This document shows positions 46,465-55,800 of a stretch of 64,000 nucleotides of DNA, in pieces; the stretch's first letter is position 1; each line of letters starts with the position of its first letter. Location of the stretch: contig CAVOPA010000003.1 of NCBI GenBank assembly GCA_963697705.1, positions 434,001-498,000 of the forward strand, given 5' to 3'. A program made the position numbers and the translations under genes. The notes below the pieces were generated by a model. It was not told the DNA's origin. It did no database searches and saw nothing but the letters and a program-made list of their open reading frames with translations. This DNA comes from CAVUCH01 sp963697705 (lineage in GTDB: Bacteria; Acidobacteriota; Vicinamibacteria; Vicinamibacterales; JAENWD01).

Positions 46465-47562
46465 ATGTCAGACGATACGCTCCCTGCCACGACACCGACG
46501 GTCGATCCGGCGGCCGACGCGCGTCCGGCGCAGCAGCGTCCCCACGCCGGCCCCGAGCGTCTGTTCGAGATGTCCGACGAGGAGCTGCTCGACCTGCAGA
46601 TGCGTCAGCTCGCGATCCGCATCGAGGGCAGTGCGCTCGAACCGCGCATCGAACAGTTGCACGAGGAGCTCGCCGCGCGTGGCCTCACCTTCCGCCCGCA
46701 CTACTGGCTGTCGGACGAGTGGTTCACGCCAGACGGCATCCCGGGCATCGCCATCCCGTTCTACCTCGCACACCCACGCCTGGCAAAGCTCGAACTCGCG
46801 CAGATGCTCGAAGTGGAGGGTGGCGATCCCGAATGGTGCATGCGGATCCTGCGTCACGAGGCGGGGCACGCCATCGACAACGCGTTCGCACTCCGCCGCA
46901 GAAGGCAGCGACGCGAGATCTTCGGCAGCCCCAGCGAGGAGTACCCCGAGTTCTATGCGCCGAAGCCGTATAGCAAGAGCTTCGTGCTGCACCTCGACGC
47001 GTGGTATGCGCAGAGTCACCCCGATGAGGATTTCGCCGAGACGTTTGCCGTCTGGCTCACGCCCAGCTCACATTGGGAGAAGCGCTATCACGACTGGCCG
47101 GCGCTGAAGAAACTCGAATACATGGATCGGTTGATGCGCTCGCTGGCCGGCCATCAGCCGCTCGTCACCTCCGGCAAGACACTCGATCCGCTGCCGCGTC
47201 TGCGCAAGACGCTGCGCCAGCACTATCGCCGCAAACGGCGCCACTACGGCCTGGACTACCCCGCCTTCTATGATCGCGACCTCCGCCGCCTCTTCTCCGA
47301 TGCGCCCGAGTTCGCCGGGAACATGGCAGCGTCGCAGTTCATCAGCCGAATCCGCCGGTCGGTGCGCCAGCTCGTGTCGTCGTGGACAGGCATCTACCAG
47401 TACACGATTGACCAGGTGCTCGAAGACATGATCGAGCGATCACGGCAACTGAAGCTGCGGCTCGCCGTCTCCGAAGACGAGGCGCGGCGGCAGTTCACGG
47501 TGCTCCTCACCGTCCAGGCCATGAACTACCTGCACAGCGGCGGGCACCGGGTGGCGCTGTGA
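46465..47562 (+). CDS. putative zinc metallopeptidase paired with an ATP-grasp ligase
   Basis: A 365-residue protein without signal peptide or membrane helix. The metal site is HEAGH at 131-135 (ILRHEAGHAIDNAFALRR), with a likely third ligand E192 in DEDFAETFAVWL, the pattern of a gluzincin-like peptidase. It belongs to the group annotated as putative zinc-binding metallopeptidases, of unknown substrate. A basic helix region (LRQHYRRKRRHYGLDYPAFY) lies in the middle. Its last codons overlap the ATP-grasp gene (GTGA), so the two are translationally coupled and probably work together. A TAGAAT box lies 15 bases before the ATG, giving a very short leader. Confidence 0.8.
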   Translation: MSDDTLPATTPTVDPAADARPAQQRPHAGPERLFEMSDEELLDLQMRQLAIRIEGSALEPRIEQLHEELAARGLTFRPHYWLSDEWFTPDGIPGIAIPFYLAHPRLAKLELAQMLEVEGGDPEWCMRILRHEAGHAIDNAFALRRRRQRREIFGSPSEEYPEFYAPKPYSKSFVLHLDAWYAQSHPDEDFAETFAVWLTPSSHWEKRYHDWPALKKLEYMDRLMRSLAGHQPLVTSGKTLDPLPRLRKTLRQHYRRKRRHYGLDYPAFYDRDLRRLFSDAPEFAGNMAASQFISRIRRSVRQLVSSWTGIYQYTIDQVLEDMIERSRQLKLRLAVSEDEARRQFTVLLTVQAMNYLHSGGHRVAL

Positions 47563-48581
47563 AGCCGCAGCGGGTACTCACGCTCGTTCACAAGCACCTG
47601 GTGCCGCCGGCCGACACCGAGGGGATCGACGTCCTCACCGCACCGTGGAAAATGGAGTACGACGTCATCGAGACGCTCCGCGAGGTGGGCCACGAAGTGC
47701 TGCCGCTCGGGGTGCACGACGACCTCGGCGTCATCCGCGCGACGATCGACGAGTGGAAGCCGACGATCGTCTTCAACCTGCTCGAGTCCTTCGACGATGT
47801 GACGACGTTCGATATGAACGTGGTGAGCTACCTCGAACTGCTGAAGGTCCCGTACACCGGCTGCAATCCGCGCGGGCTGCTTCTCGCGCGTGACAAGGCG
47901 CTCTCGAAGCAGCTGATGGCCTACCACCGCATCCCGATCCCGGAGTTCGCGGTGTTCCGTCCCCGCCGCGGTGTGAAGCTGGCTCCCAAGCTGGCATTCC
48001 CGGTGATCGTCAAGTCGCTGACCTATGAGGCATCGGTCGGCATCTCACAGGCATCGGTCGTCACCGACGAGGAACACCTGCGCCGGCGCGTGGAGTTCAT
48101 TCACGACAGCATCGGGACCGATGCGATCGTGGAACGCTATATCGATGGGCGCGAGCTCTATGTCGCCCTCGTGGGCAACGAGCGCGTGCGCGTGTTCCCC
48201 GTCTGGGAGATGCATTTCCAGAAGATGATCGACGGCGGCAGCTGGCCGATCGCCACCGAGCGGGTGAAATGGAGCGCCAAATACCAGGAGCGCCACGGCA
48301 TCATGACCGACCAGGCCGAGCACCTGCCCGATGGCGCCGCCGAGCAGATCCAGCGGATCGCGAAACGCTGTTACCGCACGCTTGGCTTGACCGGCTACGC
48401 GCGCATCGACCTGCGGATGGACCAGGCGGGCCGGATGTACGTCCTCGAGGCCAATCCGAACCCGCAGCTCGCGTACGGCGAAGACTTCGCCGAGTCAGCC
48501 GAGCGCGGCGGCGTCAGCTACGAGGCACTGCTCGAACGGATCATCAGCCTGGGGCTGGCGTGGAGGCCGGGGACCATGTGA
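47559..48581 (+). CDS. ATP-grasp ligase (D-alanine-D-alanine ligase-like)
   Basis: A 340-residue ATP-grasp enzyme. The N-terminal domain ends with VVSYLELLKVPYTGCNPRGL, the ATP-binding region contains LARDKALSKQLMAYHRIPIP and LAFPVIVKSLTYEASVGISQ, and the metal site lies in GYARIDLRMDQAGRMYVLEANPNP (shown here in parts: GYARIDLRMD, MYVLEANPNP). These resemble Ddl, but the wall-synthesis Ddl context (mur genes) is absent, and the enzyme is coupled to a zinc peptidase. It likely joins an amino acid or peptide carboxylate to an amine. The substrate is unknown. Confidence 0.85.
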   Translation: MKPQRVLTLVHKHLVPPADTEGIDVLTAPWKMEYDVIETLREVGHEVLPLGVHDDLGVIRATIDEWKPTIVFNLLESFDDVTTFDMNVVSYLELLKVPYTGCNPRGLLLARDKALSKQLMAYHRIPIPEFAVFRPRRGVKLAPKLAFPVIVKSLTYEASVGISQASVVTDEEHLRRRVEFIHDSIGTDAIVERYIDGRELYVALVGNERVRVFPVWEMHFQKMIDGGSWPIATERVKWSAKYQERHGIMTDQAEHLPDGAAEQIQRIAKRCYRTLGLTGYARIDLRMDQAGRMYVLEANPNPQLAYGEDFAESAERGGVSYEALLERIISLGLAWRPGTM

Positions 48582-48587
48582 GATCTG

Positions 48588-48622
48588 TAATGCACAATGC
48601 ACAATGTCCCTTCGTCAGGGAC
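48588..48622. repeat. TGCACAA heptad array and short hairpin
   Basis: AATGCACAATGCACAATG follows the ATP-grasp stop. Directly behind it GTCCCT and AGGGAC form a 6-bp stem with loop TCGTC. The hairpin lies between two convergent genes and could terminate both, though no T run follows it. Confidence 0.55.
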
Positions 48623-48705
48623 GTTCAGACCAGCCCTACCCAATAAGGCGCGTGTCGAGGTCCGCTCCGAACTCCATTGCATTGGTGCCTCGTGAATTTC
48701 GAGCC

Positions 48706-50136
48706 TCACTGCGGCGCGACCCGCTCCGCGGTCCGCGGCTCCGACAGGCGGCTCATGTCCGTGCCCGTCGTGGTCACGTAGTACTTCGCCAGCATGTTGG
48801 CGCGTTCCCAGGCGGGGAGGGCGTCGCGACCGGTGAGGTAGTCGAGATAGTGCGACATCACCTGAGCGAAGTGCGCCTCGTGGCCGACACGGTAGCTGTC
48901 GGGAATCGAGACGTGCAGCAGGTCGCCCCTCTCGTCGACGGCGATGCCGGGGAACCTCGCTTGCAGGCCGGCGACCTTCGCCTCGAGGGCGGCGCGCACC
49001 CGCGCGGCATTGGCGGCATCCACGGGCACGACGTAGAGCTCCGGGCGGAACGCGTCTGCCCGCGTCTGCCGCACCTCGACGGCGGACAGCGATCCCCGGT
49101 ACCGTGCGAAGTGCGTATCGCCACCACCTTCGGGAGCTTCCCAGTCCCAGATGACGTTCAGCTTCACGTGCGAGCCGCGCAGGCGATAGGTGACGAGCGT
49201 GTTGCAGTAATACGCGAGCTGCCCGTCGGACACGTTGGACGTCAGCGCGCCAGCGAAGGCCGGCTCTCCTGTGACACGCCGGAAGTCGGCCTCGGGGATT
49301 TGCGTCGGCCACCGCTGGGCCGCTAGCACCTTCACGTCACGCCGGTAGTCGATCGCCTGGTCCGGGAAGAGGGTCCACTGCACCAGATCCACGAGGTGTG
49401 TCCCGATATCGTTCAGGCCCTCGCCCTGCTCCGCGGTGTCGAAGAACCAGGCCGGCCGGAGGTTGGGCGCGCCTGAGACCATTTTCATCAGGTGGTGCAC
49501 GCTCTCCATGTAGACGCCCGGCTCCTCCGGCGTCCCCTCTACAGGATCGCCGAACACCGTGCGATCGAGTACCAGCTCTCGCTGGAGGACGCTCGTGATC
49601 TCGAACCGCTCGGTCATGATGTCGTACGCGACGAGCCGCCTCCCGTCCGCGGTCGTCAGCGCGGTGTCGAGCAAAGGCAGGTCCTCGGATCGAAGAATCC
49701 ACGGCTTGTCGGCCAGCACGTTGAGGCCGCTGCGCACCAACTGCAGGATGCGCGCGATTTTGCCGCGGTTCCGGCCCGAGACGATGACGACGTTGCCTGG
49801 GCGCGTCTGCAGCATGCGTTCGAAGTAATCGCTGCTGGCATGTACCTCGACCTGCCACGTCGTGGGGTTGTCGGGCCGCGTGTTGTAGCCCGAGATCCGA
49901 TTCAGGTGCGCTATTAAATCGGGGCCGAGCGGGGCGAACACGTGGACCCGCGGCGACACGCCCGGGTACATCGTCTTCTGCACCAGCGCAGCGTGGAAGT
50001 GGCCCGGATCGAGGGTCATCAACCGGATCTCCGGGAGTGACGGCCGGGATTGCGCCGTCAGATCGGCGTCGCTCACCAGAATGGCCGCCACGGCCAGGAG
50101 CGCTCCCGCGAGGCAGGCGTATCGCACAGCCACCAT
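48706..50136 (-). CDS. exported Gfo/Idh/MocA-family oxidoreductase, long form
   Basis: A 476-residue protein with an N-terminal signal-like helix (CLAGALLAVAAILVSDADLT, to about TAQ). It is about 100 residues longer than ordinary family members and carries the extra C-terminal domain seen in putative oxidoreductases of Acidobacteria and Bacteroidetes. Family segments: LMTLDPGHFHAALVQKTMYP, VSGRNRGKIARILQLVRSGL, NVLADKPWILRSEDLPLLD (the KPW variant of the EKP motif) and GLNDIGTHLVDLVQWTLFPD. Probably it oxidises a sugar in the periplasm. It is the outermost gene of the carbohydrate region that continues to 60 kb. Confidence 0.85.
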   Translation of the reverse strand: MVAVRYACLAGALLAVAAILVSDADLTAQSRPSLPEIRLMTLDPGHFHAALVQKTMYPGVSPRVHVFAPLGPDLIAHLNRISGYNTRPDNPTTWQVEVHASSDYFERMLQTRPGNVVIVSGRNRGKIARILQLVRSGLNVLADKPWILRSEDLPLLDTALTTADGRRLVAYDIMTERFEITSVLQRELVLDRTVFGDPVEGTPEEPGVYMESVHHLMKMVSGAPNLRPAWFFDTAEQGEGLNDIGTHLVDLVQWTLFPDQAIDYRRDVKVLAAQRWPTQIPEADFRRVTGEPAFAGALTSNVSDGQLAYYCNTLVTYRLRGSHVKLNVIWDWEAPEGGGDTHFARYRGSLSAVEVRQTRADAFRPELYVVPVDAANAARVRAALEAKVAGLQARFPGIAVDERGDLLHVSIPDSYRVGHEAHFAQVMSHYLDYLTGRDALPAWERANMLAKYYVTTTGTDMSRLSEPRTAERVAPQ

Positions 50137-50157
50137 GCATGCTCCGTTCGTTTGCCG

Positions 50158-50246
50158 ACGGTCAGCGGTGAGCCCTTGTGATTCTACGGCGAACGATCCG
50201 CCGGTTAACGGTCAACCGCGGAGGGCCAACGGTCAACGGTCAACGC
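50158..50246. repeat. GGTCAAC heptad array
   Basis: GGTTAACGGTCAACC and GGCCAAC GGTCAAC GGTCAAC, preceded by a degenerate GGTCAGC GGTGAGC. Same heptad as near 7088. It separates the Gfo/Idh/MocA start from the stop codon of the SDR gene. Confidence 0.75.
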
Positions 50247-50252
50247 GATGAA

Positions 50253-51044
50253 TCAGAGTCTGGGAATCGTGAGCCCTCCGTCGACGTGGATGACCGTACC
50301 CGTGGCGTACGAGACATCGCCGCGCAGAAGTGCCGCCACCGCGCGGCCGACATCCTCGGGAGTGCCCCACCGGCCTTCCGGCACGAGCCCGCCGGCAATG
50401 CGCGCATCGTAGGCCTCCTTGACCGCGGCTGTCATGTCGGTCGCGATCACGCCGGGGCGCACCTCGTACACGGGGACGCCATGCGGCGCCAACCGGGCCG
50501 CGAACAGCTTCACCGCCATCGCAAGCCCCGCCTTGCTGACGCAGTAGTCGCCGCGGTTGATCGAGACCATGTCGGCAGAGACCGACGTGATGAACACAAT
50601 GCCGCCGCGCGGGGCGGCGGGACGTGCGCCTCCCCGTTCCAGGAGAACGCGTGCGACGGCCTGCGTCAGGAAATACGGCCCTTGAAGGTTGGTCTGGACC
50701 AGCTCTTCGAAGCTCGCCTCCGAGGCGTCGAGCAGGTCGGCGCGCACGCGGGGCGCCCGGCCGGCATTGTTCACGAGCGCGTCGATTGCCCCGAACCGGG
50801 CGATGACGCGCTCGACGAGTCGAACCCGATCGGCGGCGAGTGCCACGTCGGCCTGAATGTAACCAGCGGGCCGTCCGTGTCCGCCGAGCTCCGCGAGCAC
50901 GTCCTGCACCGCGTCTTCCGGGCGGAGCCCGCAGAGGGCGAGGGTCCAACCCTCGCGCGCCAGCGCCCGGCACACGCCAAGGCCAATACCGCGCGTGCCA
51001 CCGGTCACGAGGGCGACGGGATGCGTCGTAACGCTGTCAGGCAT
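50253..51044 (-). CDS. short-chain dehydrogenase/reductase (FabG/KduD-like)
   Basis: A 263-residue SDR. The cofactor motif TGGTRGIG occurs at 14-21, NNAGRAP near 92, the catalytic serine in IVFITSVSADMVS, and the YxxxK pair in GDYCVSKAGLAMA. The C-terminus (GTVIHVDGGLTIPRL) is standard. It reduces or oxidises a keto/hydroxyl group with NAD(P). Located between a Gfo/Idh/MocA gene and a GH88 gene, it may act on a keto-deoxy sugar from unsaturated uronate breakdown, as KduD does, but sequence alone cannot prove this. Confidence 0.88.
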   Translation of the reverse strand: MPDSVTTHPVALVTGGTRGIGLGVCRALAREGWTLALCGLRPEDAVQDVLAELGGHGRPAGYIQADVALAADRVRLVERVIARFGAIDALVNNAGRAPRVRADLLDASEASFEELVQTNLQGPYFLTQAVARVLLERGGARPAAPRGGIVFITSVSADMVSINRGDYCVSKAGLAMAVKLFAARLAPHGVPVYEVRPGVIATDMTAAVKEAYDARIAGGLVPEGRWGTPEDVGRAVAALLRGDVSYATGTVIHVDGGLTIPRL

Positions 51045-51071
51045 GATGATCAGTGCCAGCAGGAACGCGAG

Positions 51072-51237
51072 CTAGTCCCCTGGAATCGTGATGGGTTGCA
51101 TAAATGCCGGAGCGCGGCGCCCGGCTGGCAAGGCGCGACGACCGAAGATATTGGGGATATCTGAAGGAGGAGCAACGCCGCCAGTCGGGATGCCGCGCCC
51201 GGGAGTTATGTGACTCATCACGATTCCAGGGGACTAG
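51072..51237. mobile_element. 166-bp palindromic MITE-like element bounded by CTAG
   Basis: A perfect 22-bp inverted repeat begins CTAGTCCCCTGGAATCG and ends CGATTCCAGGGGACTAG. Between the ends the two halves remain inversely similar (roughly three quarters by eye) right up to a central GATATTGGGGATATC. The element contains no gene. CTAG at each end may be the target duplication. This is the form of a miniature inverted-repeat transposable element or fold-back element moved by a transposase elsewhere. It is not made of heptads. Confidence 0.75.
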
Positions 51238-51342
51238 CAGCGTGATGAAAAAGGCCACCCTGAATGAAAGATGCACAATGGAAATTGTGAACCTGCGGAA
51301 TGTTTGCATCTTGCATTCAGGCTGCGTTTCTTACTTGGCCTG

Positions 51343-52725
51343 TCAGGGCGTACCGAAGAAGGTCAAGTACGGCGCGCCGCTGGCGAGCCTCGCGACGTAC
51401 AGCGCCGCCTCGCGGGCGTGATAGTCACCCCACTGGCTCGATTCGCCGCGCGGCGTCCGCGCCCCTGCCGGCACATGGTCCCAACGGTTCGGCCAGTGGT
51501 AGACCGAGTGCAGCAGCAGTCCCTCATGGGACGGGACCGTGGCCAGGTATGGGCCGGCGGGGTTGAACAGCGTGTCGAGTGTGCGCAGTCCGGCCTGCAG
51601 GTATGCGGACCCGTCTTCCGCGCGCGCGGCCATGACGCGCGCCAACCGGAGCAGGCCCTGGGCCGCGATCGCAGCGGCGGAGCTGTCCACCGGCTCGACG
51701 TCGTTGAACGGGTCGGCGGCGCGGCCGCCCCAGTCGCCGAGCGCGGCGAGACCCGGTGCCCCGGTGTCCCAGTACGGAACGCCGTCGGCGGCCGCCGCGT
51801 GGGCGATGTAGTAGTCACTCGTCGCGCGCGCCGCTTCGAGCATCCACGCCTCGATAGCGGCTCGCCCGCTCCATTCGATCAGCGCCTCGTCGTCGACCGT
51901 CGCGAGGAACTCGAGCTGTTCGGCGAAGCCGAGAATGGCCCAGGCGAGGCCACGGGTCCACGTGCTGAAGGGTGAGTATCCCTGCTGGGTGCTGGGGCTG
52001 CGGAACGAGCCGTTCGCCACATTGAAGATGGCCTCGTGGGTCACGCGGCCGCGCACATCGAAGGCGTCCCTGCCGCGGCCATGGTATACGCTGAAGGCTG
52101 CCGTCGCACGGGCGTGCTGCACGAGCCGCCCGAGCAGGCTGACGCGGAGATCCTGCTCGTCCATCAGGACGTGTCCGAGGGCATGAGCGAGCGCCAGGGC
52201 ACGCAGCGAGCGAATCGTATCGACGAACAACGAGTGCGCGCCGTTGAACGAGTGGATGAACCCGCCATCCGGCAGGCGCGTCCATCGCCGGGCCTGCACG
52301 GCTCCGCTCACTCGCAATGCGAGCTCGTAGTAGCGCAGCTCCCATTCCGAGGCCTCGAATCGCCCCTCGCGCGCGAGCCGCCAGAGCGCGCCGTACGTGC
52401 TCACGGTGTTGAACCCGTGGTCGTGCACCCCGATGTGAGTCAGGTGCGGTGTCATGGAGGCGAGCGTCCGGGTGCGCCCGGCCTCGAGGAACGCGGTATC
52501 GCCGGTCGCATCGAACTGCAGCAGCGAGGACCCGAACTGAAACCCCTGCGTCCAGTCGGTCCACCCGCGCGCCTGGTACTTCCCGTTCACGGTGAAGACC
52601 GGGGCGCCAGACGACTGGTCCCAGCGCCGATTGAGCGCGTCGATCTTGCCTGCGGACAGATCGAACAGCCGATCAACGTGCGGGACGAGATCGCTCGCGG
52701 TGCGTTGACGATCGATCGTGATCAT
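51343..52725 (-). CDS. glycoside hydrolase family 88 (unsaturated glucuronyl hydrolase)
   Basis: A 460-residue cytoplasmic (alpha/alpha)6-barrel enzyme. GH88 segments: RGWTDWTQGFQFGSSLLQFD, VHDHGFNTVSTYGALWRLAR, THEAIFNVANGSFRSPSTQQ and YSPFSTWTRGLAWAILGFAE; the C-terminal part has VPYWDTGAPGLAA and PVDSSAAAIAAQGLLRLARV. GH88 enzymes hydrate the 4,5-double bond of unsaturated uronates at the ends of oligosaccharides made by polysaccharide lyases. With GH106 rhamnosidase and a TonB receptor in the same region the expected polymer contains rhamnose and uronic acid. Confidence 0.88.
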   Translation of the reverse strand: MITIDRQRTASDLVPHVDRLFDLSAGKIDALNRRWDQSSGAPVFTVNGKYQARGWTDWTQGFQFGSSLLQFDATGDTAFLEAGRTRTLASMTPHLTHIGVHDHGFNTVSTYGALWRLAREGRFEASEWELRYYELALRVSGAVQARRWTRLPDGGFIHSFNGAHSLFVDTIRSLRALALAHALGHVLMDEQDLRVSLLGRLVQHARATAAFSVYHGRGRDAFDVRGRVTHEAIFNVANGSFRSPSTQQGYSPFSTWTRGLAWAILGFAEQLEFLATVDDEALIEWSGRAAIEAWMLEAARATSDYYIAHAAAADGVPYWDTGAPGLAALGDWGGRAADPFNDVEPVDSSAAAIAAQGLLRLARVMAARAEDGSAYLQAGLRTLDTLFNPAGPYLATVPSHEGLLLHSVYHWPNRWDHVPAGARTPRGESSQWGDYHAREAALYVARLASGAPYLTFFGTP

Positions 52726-52743
52726 CGGTAACGGTACGCGGAA

Positions 52744-52771
52744 AGCGCCGGGGCGACCTCGCCCCGGCGCT
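52744..52771 (-). terminator. perfect 13-bp stem terminator-like hairpin
   Basis: AGCGCCGGGGCGA and TCGCCCCGGCGCT are exact inverse repeats separated by CC. On the minus strand it follows the TonB receptor gene by about 100 bp and is followed by TTTCC. The short T run makes it a moderate intrinsic terminator. The DNA between hairpin and receptor stop shows nothing else. Confidence 0.55.
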
Positions 52772-52871
52772 ATTGTCCCCTGAATTACGCGGCGCCGTGC
52801 TGACCGGAGCCGCCTGCGAACCTCAGTGAGGTGCGACCCTCCAGCGTCGGATCAACAACCGCGTTCGGATC

Positions 52872-55800
52872 CTAGAACCGGACCTTCACCCCGAGCTGCA
52901 CCTGCCGCTCGGTGGTTCCGCAGAGTGCGCACGACGCACTCGAGAGCATCGCCGTGATTTGGCCGGCCGTGCCGGAGTTGATGTTGTTCGTCGGCTGGCC
53001 GAACTGCGGGTGATTGAGCACGTTGAACGCCTCGACGCGGAACTCGGTCGTGAACCGGCCGATGCGGGTGTTCTTGATGAAGGAGGCGTCGATGTTGAAC
53101 TGCCCCGGGCCGCGCATCGAGTTGCGCTTCGCATCGCCGAAGGTGCCCGTCGTGTCAGCCGGCGCCGAGAAGCAGGACAGGTCGAACCACATCTCGACCG
53201 TGGGACTGCTCAACTGGCCGTCGCACGTCTGGTTGGGCCGGTTGGCCGTTCCTGTTGAACGCACATTCTGGTTCTGGGCCACCGTGAACGGCAGGCCCGA
53301 GCGGAGGTACAGGATGCCATTCAGCTGCCATCCCCCGTACAGCCGGTCCTTCGCCCACGGCAGCTCGTAGATCCAGCTCGAACTGAACGTGTGCCGCACG
53401 TCGTAGTCCGCATAGCCCCAGTTGTAGCCGAGGTCGTAGGTGTTGCTGATCCCGGCCTCGTTGTCGGACGCGTAGTCGTAGGTCTTGCCGAACGTATAGC
53501 TGTTCAAGAACGAGAAGTTGTTCGCAAAGCGACGCTGGAACTTGAGCAGCATCGCGTTGTGGTCCACCTTGCCGATCGACTGCGCCTGGCTCATGGAGCG
53601 CATGCCCGGGACCAGCGTGATGAACGGACGGTTGACGTTCGCATCGCTGACGCCTACGACCGGCGGTGCCTGGTTGATGTCGACCTTGAGAACCATCTGC
53701 CGTCCGCGAGAGCCCACGTAGGCCGCCTCGACGAGATAGTTCGACCCAATCGCCCGCTGCACGTTCAGGTTGAAGTTCTGCGCATAGGCGTCGCGGAAAT
53801 CGGGGTCGAAGATCGACCGCGTGTTGCCGGTCGGTGGCTTGCTCGGATCGACACCGGTCGGCGGCGGCAGCCCGGTCGAGAGCTGGAGGTCGACGCCGGT
53901 CGACGACACCGGTGTCGGCGTCAGGGCCGACGACTGCAGGAACGGCGGGTTCTGCGCCTTCGACGACGAGGTGCCGCCGGGCGTGAAGTTCCAGAAGATC
54001 CCGTAGCCGCCTCGCACGAGGGTCTTGCCGTCGCCTTTGAGGTCGTACGCGAAACCGAGCCGCGGCCCCACGTTGCCCTTTGAATACGTCTGCAGGCGCC
54101 GCCCGACGTCGACGCCGCCGATGGTCGCGTTGTCGGACGCGAGCACGAACGCGCCAGTGGCCACGTCGAAATTCGACTGCCGGTCGTCCACCTCGAGCCA
54201 GGGCGGGTACACGTCCCAGCGAGCGCCGAGATTGAGCGTCAACTTGTTGGACGCACGCCAGTCGTCCTGAACGTACACCGCGAACTCCGGCCGCTTCTCT
54301 GTATAGGTCTGGATCTCGCCGCTCTCGGTCAGCCCCGAGAGGTTCCTGATCTTCTGCGCGGTGTAGCCAAGGAGGAAGCTGGCCACGTCCCACCCGGTGT
54401 TGCTGTTGAGCACGCAGCTCGCCGGCTGGCCGGCGCAGTTCGATGTCTGGTTGTTGTTGAACTGGAACTGCCCGACGGGGTTGTCGGCGTTGAGGATCTC
54501 GCGCGACCGCAGGGTCAGGCTGCCACCAGTCTTGATCGTGTGGCTGGACTTGATCCACGTGACGTTGTCGAAGAGCTGAAAGTCGTTCTGGTTGGTGATG
54601 AGCGGCTGGTTGCTGTTGGATCCGAGGTTCCGGATGTTCTGGAACGTCAGCTGGCTCATGGCCGACGTCGCTGGAGCCGTGTTGATTCCGGGGATCCCCA
54701 TCTTGTCAGCCAGATTCTCGCCGTAATCGATCGACGTCATGAAGAACTTGATCGACGTCCATCCGAACCGGAACTCGTTCAGCCAGTTACTGCCGAACGA
54801 ATGGGTGTCGTTGAACGCGAAGCCCTGCGCCTTGATGTTGCCGTCGCCGGCGCCGAACGTCGCGCCCGCATCTCCGTGCGGCAGTGTCGCCGGCTGCAAC
54901 CGGTGCGTCTTCTCATAGCTGTAGCGAGAGAAGAACCGATTGTTCGCCGTCAGGTTGTGGTCGACCTTGAGGTCGAACTGGTTGTCCTGCCGCTCCTTCA
55001 CCGGGTTGATCAGGTAGTTGTTGACCTGCTGCCCGCTCGTACCGAGCGAGCCGGTGGTATTCGGCGGGGGATACAGCTCGTTGAGGATGTTCGTCGAGGC
55101 AGAATCCCAGCGGTTGGACGGGATGATGTTGCCCTGAAATGGCTGGCCGGTGACCGGATCGTAAATCGGCCGCGTCAGCTCCGAGAAATTCCCCTGGCGC
55201 ATCAGCTCCGACGGGACGGTCGACAGGAACGTCTGGCCCTGCTCCTCGCGGTGCCCCTGATAGTCGAAGAAGAAGAAAGTCTTGTCCTTGAAGACGGGCC
55301 CGCCTAGTGTGCCGCCGAACTGATTCTGATTGAAGTCGGGCTTCGGACGCCCGGCGCGGTTGTTGAAAAAGTTGTTGGCGTCGAACGCGTCGTTGCGATG
55401 GAACTCGTAGCCGCTGCCCCTGTAGCTGTTCGTGCCCGACTTGATCTGCAGGTTCACCACCCCGCCGAGCGAGCGCCCGAACTCCGCGGAGTAGGTGCTC
55501 GTCTGCAGCTTGAACTCGTCAAGCGAGTCGACGCTCGGGAAAAGCACGACCGTCTGCAGCCACGTCTCGTTGTTGTCCACGCCGTCGAGCATGTAGTTGT
55601 TGTCGCGCGCGCGCTGTCCGTTGGCCGAGAACGAGGCCGACGCGCGCCACGCGAGGCTGCCGGCGCCATCGATGTTCGCGCCGGGGATGCCGCGGAGCAC
55701 GCCCGGGACGGTGCGCGTCAGGCTGACGAAGTTGCGGCCGTTCAGCGGCAGCGTCTGGATCTGCTCCTCGACGACGGTGGTACCGAGCTCAGAGGAGGAC

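Noticed and set aside
47559..48581. Calling the ATP-grasp gene the cell-wall ddl
   Set aside because: No mur or fts genes are nearby and it is coupled to a metallopeptidase, so a specific ddl symbol is not justified.
51072..51237. An intact insertion sequence
   Set aside because: There is no transposase frame in 166 bp; only a non-autonomous element is possible.
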